Below, piece after piece: positions 24,456-32,091 of a stretch of 64,000 nucleotides of DNA; position 1 is the stretch's first letter; every line of letters begins with the position of its first letter. The DNA is from Donghicola tyrosinivorans. Lineage in GTDB: Bacteria > Pseudomonadota > Alphaproteobacteria > Rhodobacterales > Rhodobacteraceae. Location of the stretch: contig NZ_PVTQ01000010.1 of the NCBI RefSeq assembly GCF_003003355.1, forward strand, positions 62,001 through 126,000, in the 5' to 3' direction. Under the pieces are notes generated by a model that saw nothing but the letters and a program-made list of their open reading frames with translations, did no database searches and had not been told where the DNA came from. The position numbers and the translations under genes are program-made.

Positions 24456-25737
24456 CGGCACTCTCCAACAGGTTGGCGCGGGTGGGTACAAAGCCCGCAG
24501 GCATCAGGGTCGAGGCGATGGCGATGATCTCTTTCACCGTCTTGGTCACCCCGCCGCCCGCAGCGGGACCGCAGAGGTAAAGGGCCTCGACCTCTTGGGC
24601 GACACGCTCGGCGGTGGCTTTGTCGGCGCAGCGGGTGGCATAGCGCAGACGCACATCGCTGTCGGTGCCGATGACCTGTGACAGCCTTTGGCTGATCTGG
24701 GGCTGGGTCAGGCGCTGGTCCAGAATTTGCGCGGCCAGATCGGCGCGGGCGCGGGCATTTGCGCCTGCATAGGAAATCTGCCCCTCGCCAAGCCATCCGT
24801 CGCGATAGGCGACCGAGACCTTGAGCCGCCCCGTGGGCGCACGCCCGTCAGCGCCTTTGACCGCCACGCGGTCCGGCCCCACCTGCGTCAGCGTCACCCC
24901 CGAGAAGTCAGCGATCACATCCGGTTGCAGGTAGGCGGCGGGATCGTGGATTTCATAGAGCAACTGCTCGGTGCAGGTGGCGGGGCTGACAAGCCCGCCG
25001 GTCCCGTCCAGTTTGGTGATCACGGCGTTGCCGTCCTCGGACACCTCGGCCAGCGGAAAGCCGATGTTGGCCAGATCGGGCACATCCTTAACGCCCGGAT
25101 CGGCGAAATACCCGCCAGTGACTTGGGCCGAGCATTCCAGCAGGTGCCCCACCAGCGTACCCCGCCCGAGGCGGGTGAAATCGTCCAAGGACCAGCCAAA
25201 GTGATGCACCATCGGCGCCAGAAACAGCGCCGGATCAGAGGCGCGGCCACAGATGACGATATCGGCCCCTTGGTCCAACGCCGCGATGATCCCTTTGACC
25301 CCGATATAGGCGTTGGCGGACACCAGCCGCGTGCCCAAGGCCTCTGCCAATCCACCCGTTTCATCCAGCGCATAGCCCGCGATCCGGTCCGACACATCGT
25401 CGCCGGTCACTGCCGCGACGCGCAGGGATAACCCCAGTTCCGCGACAATGGTTTGGGCGAGTTTCGCCGCCGCAAGGGGGTTGGCTGCGCCCATATTGGT
25501 GATGATCTTGGTGCCATTCTGGGCGCAACCGGGCAGGCAGGCCCGCAGGCGTGCCTCAAGCAGCGGATCATAGCCCGTAGCGGGATCGGCCAGTTTGGCC
25601 TGTTGGGCCAGCGCGATGGTCCGCTCGGCCAGACATTCAAAGACCAGCACATCCAGCCCGCCCCGTTCAGCCAGATCCTGCGCGGGATCGATCCGGTCCC
25701 CTTGGAACCCTGCGCCACATCCGATGCGGAAGGTCAT
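24442..25737 (-). CDS. Acyclic terpene utilisation AtuA family protein (DUF1446)
   Basis: A 431-residue DUF1446/AtuA protein. It opens MTFRIGCGAGFQGDRIDPA, then DVLVFECLAERT, TNMGAANP, GADIVICGRASDPALFLAPM and GYFADPGVKDVPDL, all conserved in the family. The start at 25737 overlaps the TRAP permease stop (ATGA); the larger open frame upstream lies inside the permease gene and is not coding. Here the usual C-terminal domain is a separate small gene. No CoA ligase or carboxylase of the terpene pathway is adjacent. The TAXI-TRAP system next to it suggests that the protein processes an imported acid. Confidence 0.85.
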   Translation of the reverse strand: MTFRIGCGAGFQGDRIDPAQDLAERGGLDVLVFECLAERTIALAQQAKLADPATGYDPLLEARLRACLPGCAQNGTKIITNMGAANPLAAAKLAQTIVAELGLSLRVAAVTGDDVSDRIAGYALDETGGLAEALGTRLVSANAYIGVKGIIAALDQGADIVICGRASDPALFLAPMVHHFGWSLDDFTRLGRGTLVGHLLECSAQVTGGYFADPGVKDVPDLANIGFPLAEVSEDGNAVITKLDGTGGLVSPATCTEQLLYEIHDPAAYLQPDVIADFSGVTLTQVGPDRVAVKGADGRAPTGRLKVSVAYRDGWLGEGQISYAGANARARADLAAQILDQRLTQPQISQRLSQVIGTDSDVRLRYATRCADKATAERVAQEVEALYLCGPAAGGGVTKTVKEIIAIASTLMPAGFVPTRANLLESADEAA

Positions 25738-27602
25738 GCCAGCGCTCCTTTTCCTTGTTTGCCGAATTTGGTCGCGCCAAAGAACAGGGCCAGTGCCAGA
25801 ACGGGGGTGACGGGGTTCGGCCAGAGGGCCAGACCGATCACCACCAGCAGGATCGCGATGTCCAGCGCACGGGTGCCGGTCAGCGACACGCCAACCAGCA
25901 ACGCAGGCACAGCCATCACAAGGGCGATGCCGCCCAAGATCGCCTCGGCAATGGCCAGAGGTCCGCCTTGCAACAGCATGCCGGGGTAAAGGACCAGCAG
26001 GAAGGGCACCAGATAGGTCACCGCGCCAAGGCGCACCGCTTGGCCCGCGGCAGGTAGCCAGTTGGTGTTGGCAATCCCTGATCCCACAAAGACCGCGACG
26101 CAGACCGGTGGCGTGATGACCGAAATGGTGGCGAAGTAGAAGACAAACAGATGCGCGGCCAGCGGATCGACGCCCACAGCGGTCATGGCAGGGGCCAGCA
26201 CAGCGGCCACCAGCACATAGGCAGCAGTGGTGGGCAGACCCATACCCATGATCAGGCAAACCAGACCCACAATCAACGCCACCAGCGGCACGCTATCCCC
26301 GGCCAGCGAGACGATCAGCGAAGACAAAGTCACCCCGATCCCCGTCAGGTTGATCATCGACACAAGGATTTGCGCCCCTGCCAGCAGCACCCCGATGATG
26401 ACCAGCCCTTTGCCCGCATCCTCAAGCCCGTCGATGATCTTGCCGATCATCTGGCGCGGGGACAGGCGGTTCCATTCGGTGGCCACAAAGGCGATCAGCA
26501 GGCCGACCACTCCGTAAAAAGCAGCCGTCGCGATCGAGCGTCCCATCCAGATGCCGATCCCCAGCCCGCCAAGGGCGCATAGGATCGGGGCCACGCGGCG
26601 GGGCGCAAGGATGGTGTTCCATGCGGGCAGTTCCTCGGACGGGACCACGGCCAGCCCGCGTTTTACGGCCACATAATGCACTGTCACAAAGACCGAGGCA
26701 TAGAACAGGACCGCAGGAACAATCGCGCCCAGAATGATGGTGGTGTAGGGAACGCCCAAAATCTCGGCCATGACAAAGGCGGCGGCGCCCATGATCGGTG
26801 GCGCGATCTGCCCGCCGGTCGAGGCCACGGCCTCAACCGCGGCGGCGAAGGGGCGGGGATAGCCAAGGCGGATCATCATGGGGATGGTAAAGTTGCCGGT
26901 GGTCGCCACATTCGCCACAGCCGAGCCGGAAATCATCCCGAACAGCCCGCTGGCGATGGTGGCAATCTTGGCCGCGCCTCCCGGTTGGCGGCCCCCAAGA
27001 CGCATGGCCAGATCCATAAACGCCTGCCCGCCGCCCGAATGCAGCAGCAACGCACCGAACAGGACAAATGCCGCGATGACGGTGGCGGCAACGCCGGTCA
27101 GCATGCCCCAGATGCCCAGATCGCCTAGGAAAATCGTCTCGGTCACGAAGGCGGCGTCAAAGCCGCGATGGCGCAGGGCACCGGGTAGCAGGTCTCCGAA
27201 AAGGGCGTAGGCGATGCCTGCTAGCACCAGCACCGGAAAGATCAGCCCCACGGTGCGCCGTCCCAACTCCAATACGGCCATGACCAGTCCCACGGTCAGG
27301 GCTTTGTCCAGTGTCGTTGCCCACGGCAGCGAGGTCATGATTTCATCGTAGTTCACGATGATATAGCCGCCCGCCGCCAGCGTGGCGGCGCAGAGCGCAA
27401 GGTCAATTGCCATGCCCACCGGACGCCAGCTTTTGCCAGCCCCCAGTGGATAAAGCGCGAACCCCAGAGCGGTCACAAGCATCAGGAACAGCGCCCGCTG
27501 GATCAGCCCCTCGAACGGGCCGGTGGCGGCGGTGTAGAAGACAAAGGCGCCGACAAGGATCGCCAACCCCTTCTGAACGGTCTGGAAGTTCGCAAAACGC
27601 AT
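25734..27602 (-). CDS. TRAP transporter fused permease (4TM/12TM, TAXI type)
   Basis: A 622-residue fusion of the small and large TRAP permeases, the normal form in TAXI-type systems. The N-terminal ~170 residues are the DctQ-like part; the DctM part contains MISGSAVANVATTGNFTIPMM, GQIAPPIMGAAAFVMAEILG and GLPTTAAYVLVAAVLAPAM. It imports a substrate delivered by the TAXI binding protein encoded one base upstream. The gene overlaps the downstream AtuA gene by four bases, so it belongs to a four-gene operon: binding protein, permease, AtuA and the AtuA-related small protein. Confidence 0.93.
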   Translation of the reverse strand: MRFANFQTVQKGLAILVGAFVFYTAATGPFEGLIQRALFLMLVTALGFALYPLGAGKSWRPVGMAIDLALCAATLAAGGYIIVNYDEIMTSLPWATTLDKALTVGLVMAVLELGRRTVGLIFPVLVLAGIAYALFGDLLPGALRHRGFDAAFVTETIFLGDLGIWGMLTGVAATVIAAFVLFGALLLHSGGGQAFMDLAMRLGGRQPGGAAKIATIASGLFGMISGSAVANVATTGNFTIPMMIRLGYPRPFAAAVEAVASTGGQIAPPIMGAAAFVMAEILGVPYTTIILGAIVPAVLFYASVFVTVHYVAVKRGLAVVPSEELPAWNTILAPRRVAPILCALGGLGIGIWMGRSIATAAFYGVVGLLIAFVATEWNRLSPRQMIGKIIDGLEDAGKGLVIIGVLLAGAQILVSMINLTGIGVTLSSLIVSLAGDSVPLVALIVGLVCLIMGMGLPTTAAYVLVAAVLAPAMTAVGVDPLAAHLFVFYFATISVITPPVCVAVFVGSGIANTNWLPAAGQAVRLGAVTYLVPFLLVLYPGMLLQGGPLAIAEAILGGIALVMAVPALLVGVSLTGTRALDIAILLVVIGLALWPNPVTPVLALALFFGATKFGKQGKGALA

Positions 27603-27603
27603 T

Positions 27604-28563
27604 TTACTGCGCCTTCAGTTTGGCAGGCACGTCCATGCCTTGCTCTTCAAACCAGCGCAGAGCGCCGGGGTGCAGGGGCACGGTGCCATAATCCAGCGTC
27701 ATCTGGGCCAGATCGGCACCCTTCAGGCTGGCCATCGCGTTGGCCTGTGCGCTGTCATCGGCCATGATCGCCGCGACGATCTTGTAGGCGGTGTCATCGT
27801 CCATGCTGGCAGGAGCCGCAACGCCGACGCCAAAGGCCCAGGTGCTGTAGGCAGGAATACCTTCTGCCGCGCCGGCGGGGATATCGACGACCGAGATATC
27901 AGGCATCTTGGCCCGCAGGGTGTCAGCCTGTTCGGGCGACAGACCCAGAACGGCAATCTCTGTGGAGACGGCGATATCCATGGTCGAGCCGTCCAGCTTT
28001 TGACCCGAACCCGATTTCACATAGCCCGCAACGCGGTTGTCCTTGATCGCGCCGACAATATCCGTGGTCGAGCCGCGCACGTAGTCCGCCGACAGGCCAA
28101 GGGTGTTGAAGACCGCCTCGGTGGTGGCTTCGGTCGAGCCGCCCTTGATGCCGGGGTTAAAGCGCTCGCCCGCCAGCCCTGCAAGGCTGTCCACGCCCGC
28201 ATCGGCGCGGACGATCACGTTCTGAGGTGCGTTGGTGTAGACCCACAGCAGGCGCAGGTCTTGCGCGTTGCCGTCAAAGGCGTTGGTGCCAGCGACCGCG
28301 TGCTGCACGGCATTGGTGGTGACCAGACCCAGATCCACCTGACCGCGGGCCATGCGGCGGATGTTGTCCATGGTCGCGCCGGTCTCTACGACCGATGCCT
28401 TCAGCCCTTCGGCGTTTTCATTGATCAGCTGTCCGACGGCGACGAAATAGCCGTAGTGGCTGGACGAGGCCGAGGTCGAGCCGATCAGCAGATCCTTGTC
28501 CTGAGCGGCCAGCGGCGACGCCAGCAGGGTCGCGCCCATGAGCGCGGCGAAAGTATGTTTCAT
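27604..28563 (-). CDS. TAXI family TRAP solute-binding protein
   Basis: A 319-residue periplasmic protein with signal peptide MKHTFAALMGATLLASPLAA. The start LLIGSTSASSSHYGYFVAVG and the segments SVVETGATMDNIRRMARGQVD and GLVTTNAVQHAVAG match the TAXI (TRAP-associated extracytoplasmic immunogenic) family. The ATG at 28563 follows a GGGAGGACATT site; the longer frame to 28782 overlaps the divergent LysR gene and is rejected. It is the first gene of the TAXI-TRAP/AtuA operon. The ligand is unknown. Confidence 0.92.
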   Translation of the reverse strand: MKHTFAALMGATLLASPLAAQDKDLLIGSTSASSSHYGYFVAVGQLINENAEGLKASVVETGATMDNIRRMARGQVDLGLVTTNAVQHAVAGTNAFDGNAQDLRLLWVYTNAPQNVIVRADAGVDSLAGLAGERFNPGIKGGSTEATTEAVFNTLGLSADYVRGSTTDIVGAIKDNRVAGYVKSGSGQKLDGSTMDIAVSTEIAVLGLSPEQADTLRAKMPDISVVDIPAGAAEGIPAYSTWAFGVGVAAPASMDDDTAYKIVAAIMADDSAQANAMASLKGADLAQMTLDYGTVPLHPGALRWFEEQGMDVPAKLKAQ

Positions 28564-28610
28564 AATGTCCTCCCTTGGTGCCTCTAATGGGCAGGGGTAT
28601 CTTGCGCGGG

Positions 28611-28635
28611 CTTGTCTGTTGCGGAAATAGACAAG
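28611..28635. promoter_or_regulatory. LysR-type operator (perfect inverted repeat)
   Basis: CTTGTCT (28611-28617) and AGACAAG (28629-28635) form a perfect inverted repeat with an 11-base centre. It lies between the divergent TAXI-TRAP operon and the LysR gene, 17 bases before the LysR ATG. LysR-type regulators bind interrupted palindromes of this size, so this is the likely binding site. Confidence 0.7.
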
Positions 28636-28652
28636 TTCGGCATAATTGATGC

Positions 28653-29570
28653 ATGAAACGCAATAATATCTCTTTGGCCGATTACCAAGCGGTGCTGATG
28701 CTGCAGCGCACGGGCGGGTTTCGCACCGCCGCCGAGGCCCTGCGCCTGTCGCCATCGGCCCTGTCGCGGCAGGTTTCCGCATTGGAAGAGCGGCTGGGGA
28801 CGCGGCTGTTTGACCGCGACACCCGCAATGTGGTGCTGACCACCAGCGGTGCGGTGCTGGCCCGTATCGCCGAGCGGATGGTGAACACCGCCGAAGATGC
28901 TCAGTCAGAATTCGACGCCCATCTGTCCGCGCGACACGGGCAGTTGACGATCGCGGGTCTGCCCTCGGTTACGGCGGCGCTCTTGCCGCGCATCTTGCGG
29001 AGGTTCACCAGCGAATATCCGCAGATCGATTTGAAGATTGTCGATGCCCTGTCTGAAAGCGTGATCGAGGTGGTGGAATCGGGCCGCGCGGACATTGGCT
29101 TTACGGCTGGAACGGGGATCACGCGGTCGCGCTTGGCGTTCCAGCCGGTGACCGAGGATGTGTTTCTGGCCATCGGCGCGCCGGACGGGCCCTTGGCCGA
29201 GGATCGCGCCTATACATGGGCGGAACTGGTCGAGATGCCGTTTATCGCCATGGCGCAGGGCACCTCGGTCCGCGAATTGCTGGACAGCGCCTGCCTGCGG
29301 TTGGGCCGGCCCCTGTCGCCCCGTTTCGAGGTCGCCCATCTTGCCACCGCAGGGGCTTTTGTTGCCTCGGGGCTCGGGATTACGGCACTGCCGGAACTGA
29401 CTTTGGCGGTGCTGCCAACAGAGCGTCTGATCCGGCGCGAGATCAAGGACTTTGGTATTCGTCGCCGGATCGGACTGGTGCGCCAGCCCGGTCGCACCAT
29501 GTCCCCTGCCGCCCGCGCCTTCATGGCGGTTTTCACCCGCGAGATGGGATCGGGTGATCTGAAAGAGTGA
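28653..29570 (+). CDS. LysR family transcriptional regulator
   Basis: A 305-residue LysR regulator. The helix-turn-helix lies at residues 8-67, including RTAAEALRLSPSALSRQVSA and LEERLGTRLFDR. The rest is the periplasmic-binding-protein-like effector domain with the usual ITALPELTLAVL segment near the end. It is encoded back to back with the TAXI-TRAP/AtuA operon, and a perfect palindrome lies between them, so it most likely activates that operon in response to the imported substrate. Confidence 0.92.
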   Translation: MKRNNISLADYQAVLMLQRTGGFRTAAEALRLSPSALSRQVSALEERLGTRLFDRDTRNVVLTTSGAVLARIAERMVNTAEDAQSEFDAHLSARHGQLTIAGLPSVTAALLPRILRRFTSEYPQIDLKIVDALSESVIEVVESGRADIGFTAGTGITRSRLAFQPVTEDVFLAIGAPDGPLAEDRAYTWAELVEMPFIAMAQGTSVRELLDSACLRLGRPLSPRFEVAHLATAGAFVASGLGITALPELTLAVLPTERLIRREIKDFGIRRRIGLVRQPGRTMSPAARAFMAVFTREMGSGDLKE

Positions 29571-29587
29571 GGTTTCGCTTGTGGCTG

Positions 29588-29645
29588 GCCTTCGCGGGGC
29601 TCTGCCCCGCACCCCGTGGTATTTTTGCCCAGATGAAGGCAGCGG
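29588..29645. repeat. REP-like repeat, copy 2
   Basis: Second copy of the dispersed element, opposite in orientation to copy 1. The palindrome GCGGGGCTCTGCCCCGC is at 29594-29610 and is followed by ACCCCGTGGTATTTTTGCCCAG. It lies directly downstream of the CcsR-type sRNA terminator on the minus strand and downstream of the LysR stop on the plus strand. Confidence 0.75.
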
Positions 29646-29668
29646 GTTTTGGTCTTTGGGCTTGGGGG

Positions 29669-29766
29669 AAAAGAAAAAGGCGACACACAAGGGAGGAGGA
29701 GATGTGTGCCGCCTGAATTTTCAAGACACCGTCAGGGAGGAGGAGAGACGCTGTCTACCTCTTGAA
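29669..29766 (-). ncRNA. ccsR: CcsR-type (cuckoo) anti-Shine-Dalgarno sRNA, copy A
   Basis: Read on the minus strand, this stretch folds into two hairpins with the same 13-base loop, which contains the anti-Shine-Dalgarno motif CCUCCUCCC. The first hairpin (29756-29724) has 10-bp arms AGACAGCGUC/GACGGUGUCU with one mismatch. The second (29713-29679) has 11-bp arms GGCGGCACACA/UGUGUGUCGCC and is followed by TTTTTCTTTT, an intrinsic terminator. Two hairpin loops with this motif define the CcsR/cuckoo RNAs, stress-induced sRNAs of Rhodobacter. About 101 bases are identical to copy B at 53480. The 5' end is estimated near 29766. A plus-strand RNA is unlikely because no T-tract would follow. Confidence 0.85.
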
Positions 29767-29832
29767 CCTAGCGGTTGGAGCCGATTCAGACAAAGGAAAT
29801 TTCTGCAACGCAGCAATGCACGTGCGGCATAA
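29764..29832 (-). promoter_or_regulatory. Upstream region of sRNA copy A with CTGC-N3-GCAG element
   Basis: CTGC-AAC-GCAG at 29803-29813 (plus strand) lies 39 bases before the sRNA identity block. It is followed by CAATGCACGTGCGGCAT, shared with copy B apart from one base. The 39-base spacer differs between the copies and holds a weak promoter (TTGTCT, 17-base spacer, TAGGTT on the minus strand). CTGC-N3/4-GCAG is the reported binding sequence of the PHA regulator PhaR in Rhodobacter. Confidence 0.45.
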
Positions 29833-29862
29833 CTAATGGATGCTTGAATTTTGGGCAAATTG

Positions 29863-30741
29863 CTAGGTCAGATGGTGGCGGTGCAGGAAATCGAGGATAG
29901 TGGCTGCGATTTTTTCGGCGACGTCGGGATCAAGGTGGAAGTGGTGATCGCCCGCCATGTCCAAGGCCTCATATCGGGACATGAGTTCTGCGGCGCGGCT
30001 GGCGAGTTCTGCGCTGCCGGTGCCGCGCTGTTTCAGGCCATCAGTCGCCCAGAGGTTCAGGACGGGGCAAGTGATGCTGGCGAGCACGGTTTCCGCCTGT
30101 TGCTGGCTGAGTTTGACGGCTGAACTGGCGAACATGCGGGCATCGCCGCGCAGGCGGTAGCCGCGCGGGGTTTGGTGCAGGGCGCGAGGGGCCAGAGCGG
30201 TTGAGGTGGCATGGCTGTTCCCCCGTGCGCTGCGGCGGGCGACATAGTCTGCGCGGCTGGGAAAGTGGCGCAGGGGCCGGTTGGTGGCGGCGCGGGTGTC
30301 TTCGACGAAGGCGCGCAGGGTCTCGACGATGGATTTTCCCGAGGGTTCGGAGATCAGTGAGTCCAGTGCCACCAGTGCTGTGACCCGATGGGGTTGTGCG
30401 GCGGTGAAGAGGCTGGCGATGTTCGCGCCGCGGGAATGGCCCATCAGGACGCAGTTCGTCCAGCGCATTTGGTCCAGAATTCCGGCGATCTGGGGCAGGT
30501 CATCCCAGATGTTATAGGTGGCGTGGGCGGCGCGGTGGCTGCTGAGGCCTTGTCCCGAGAGGTCCAGTGCCACAACGTGGCAGCCTGTCAGGCGCGGGGC
30601 CAGTTCGGCAAAGCTGTCGGCGTGGTCCATCCAGCCGTGCAGGGCAAGGATCCGCAGGCCGCCGGTCTCGCCCCATTCCAGTCCTTCATAGACCAGCCCG
30701 TCCACATGCCAGCGGCAAGCGCGCCCTTTTTGGTTTTGCAT
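29863..30741 (-). CDS. Alpha/beta-fold hydrolase
   Basis: A 292-residue alpha/beta hydrolase. The oxyanion region is LALHGWMDHADSF, the nucleophile elbow is LMGHSRGANIAS (Ser), and the C-terminal catalytic His is in AGDHHFHLD. The chosen start, MQNQKGR at 30741, has AAGG seven bases upstream; the ATG at 30768 is an alternative that adds nine residues. Pattern and length resemble the serine hydrolase-like (SERHL) and epoxide hydrolase groups, but the substrate is not known. There is no signal peptide. It ends about 100 bases before sRNA copy A, which it could feed by read-through. Confidence 0.85.
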   Translation of the reverse strand: MQNQKGRACRWHVDGLVYEGLEWGETGGLRILALHGWMDHADSFAELAPRLTGCHVVALDLSGQGLSSHRAAHATYNIWDDLPQIAGILDQMRWTNCVLMGHSRGANIASLFTAAQPHRVTALVALDSLISEPSGKSIVETLRAFVEDTRAATNRPLRHFPSRADYVARRSARGNSHATSTALAPRALHQTPRGYRLRGDARMFASSAVKLSQQQAETVLASITCPVLNLWATDGLKQRGTGSAELASRAAELMSRYEALDMAGDHHFHLDPDVAEKIAATILDFLHRHHLT

Positions 30742-31008
30742 TTCCTGACCTTCGATCATTGGCCCCATCAGACCTCAGGCATAGCAGAGCCTTTGCCGCA
30801 AGTTCACCGAAAATCGCGTGATTTGTGGCTGGTGCGCGGGTCAGGTGCAAGCGAAGTGGCGCGGTCACTTGTGCCTTTGACGCGCTGCGATTTCTGCTAG
30901 GGTGCGAATCCAGCCGGCGCGACCAGCGCCAGATGCCGAAGCCATGGCCCTTCGCGGCCCTAGCCCAAGTCGGCACGCCCGAATTATTTGCCACAAGAGC
31001 CGCGTGTC

Positions 31009-32091
31009 ATGACCGAAGATCTTCTACCTACCCTTGCCGCCTATGAAGAGGCCGCCCGCGCGGCCCTGTCCCCGCGTCTTGCCGCCTATTTTCTGGCCGG
31101 TGCGGGGGCCGAGACGACTTTGGCGGCCAATCAAGAGGCGTTCGGGCAGGTCTCGGTCATTCCGCGTCATCTGCGGGATTTGCGCGGGGGTACGGCGCAG
31201 GCGCGGGTTGGTAATTTGCGTCTTAGCCATCCGTTGATCGTCGCGCCTTTTGCCTACCAGACCCTGCTGACCCCAGAGGGCGAGATTGCCACCGCCAAGG
31301 CCGCAGCGGCGCAAGGTGCGTTGATGACCCTCAGCGCACAATCGGCCACTTTGATGGAGGATGTCCGCGCCAATGGCCCCAGCTGTCTGTGGTTCCAGCT
31401 ATATTGGCAAACCACGCGCGAGGCGACCTTGGCCCTGTGCCAGCGGGCCGCTTGGGCGGGGTTTCAGGCGCTGGTTCTGACCATTGATGCGCCCGTGAAC
31501 GGTGTCCGCGATGCGGAGATCGAGAGCGGCTTTGCCCTGCCAAACGGCGCACGGGCGGTGAACCTGACCGACCAGCCGCAGCCGAATTTTGCGCCTTTGG
31601 GCGAAGGGGAAAGCGCCATTTTTGACCGGATCGCCCATATCGTCCCTATTTGGAAGGATATCGAGTGGCTGTTGGACAATGCGCCCTTGCCGATCTACCT
31701 GAAAGGCATCCTGCACCCTGATGACGCAGCACTGGCGATGAAGGCAGGGGCCGCTGGGGTGATTGTCTCGAACCACGGCGGGCGGGTGCTGGATTGCGCG
31801 ATTGCCAGCTTACGCGCCTTGCCCGCCATCCGTCAGGCGGTTGGTCCCAACGCGATGGTCTTGATGGACGGCGGTATCCGGCGCGGGGTGGATATCTTCA
31901 AGGCTATCGCCTTGGGGGCCGATGCGGTGATGGTTGGGCGGCCCGTCATCCACGGGCTGGCTGTGGCTGGGGCAGCAGGCGCGGCCCATGTGCTGCGCCT
32001 TTTGCAAGATGAATTCGAGATTGCCATGATGCTGGCGGGATGCCGGACGTTGGCCGACATCTCGCCAGAATGTGTTCACTTGAACTGGTAG
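31009..32091 (+). CDS. Alpha-hydroxyacid oxidase family protein (FMN-dependent)
   Basis: A 360-residue FMN enzyme of the same fold as the LldD-like protein at 5051, but clearly a different subgroup. Visible are PLIVAPFAYQTLLTPEGE (FMN binding), FQLYWQTTREAT, the catalytic IVSNHGGRVLD, and MDGGIRRGVDIFKAIALGAD (flavin phosphate). It oxidises an unknown L-2-hydroxy acid. The ATG at 31009 is used; an upstream TTG start is less convincing. The 268 bases before it contain no gene that I can see. Its stop runs 16 bases into the convergent tonB gene. Confidence 0.87.
   Translation: MTEDLLPTLAAYEEAARAALSPRLAAYFLAGAGAETTLAANQEAFGQVSVIPRHLRDLRGGTAQARVGNLRLSHPLIVAPFAYQTLLTPEGEIATAKAAAAQGALMTLSAQSATLMEDVRANGPSCLWFQLYWQTTREATLALCQRAAWAGFQALVLTIDAPVNGVRDAEIESGFALPNGARAVNLTDQPQPNFAPLGEGESAIFDRIAHIVPIWKDIEWLLDNAPLPIYLKGILHPDDAALAMKAGAAGVIVSNHGGRVLDCAIASLRALPAIRQAVGPNAMVLMDGGIRRGVDIFKAIALGADAVMVGRPVIHGLAVAGAAGAAHVLRLLQDEFEIAMMLAGCRTLADISPECVHLNW

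Noticed and set aside
24442-26259. 605-residue frame starting inside the TAXI-TRAP permease
   Set aside because: The first 174 residues are His/Arg/Cys-rich read-through in a different frame of the permease gene. The AtuA family start is at 25737 and overlaps the permease stop, as is normal in this operon.
29679-29756. Plus-strand reading of the sRNA hairpins, with Shine-Dalgarno-like GGGAGGAGG loops
   Set aside because: A plus-strand transcript would lack a T-tract after the last hairpin, whereas the minus strand ends in TTTTTCTTTT. The CCUCCUCCC loops match a known RNA family.
29581-29832. 83-residue plus-strand frame similar to one at 53380-53655, suggesting a small paralogous protein family
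   Set aside because: The similarity (EKKKATHKGGG, NFQDTVREEERR) comes only from the duplicated sRNA, REP and CTGC elements on the opposite strand. There is no ribosome-binding site, and the frame runs through a terminator hairpin.
5051-32091. Possibility that the two alpha-hydroxyacid oxidase genes (5051-6202 and 31009-32091) are a recent duplication
   Set aside because: They share only the family motifs. N-terminus, length and spacing of the catalytic blocks differ, so they are old paralogues of different subgroups.
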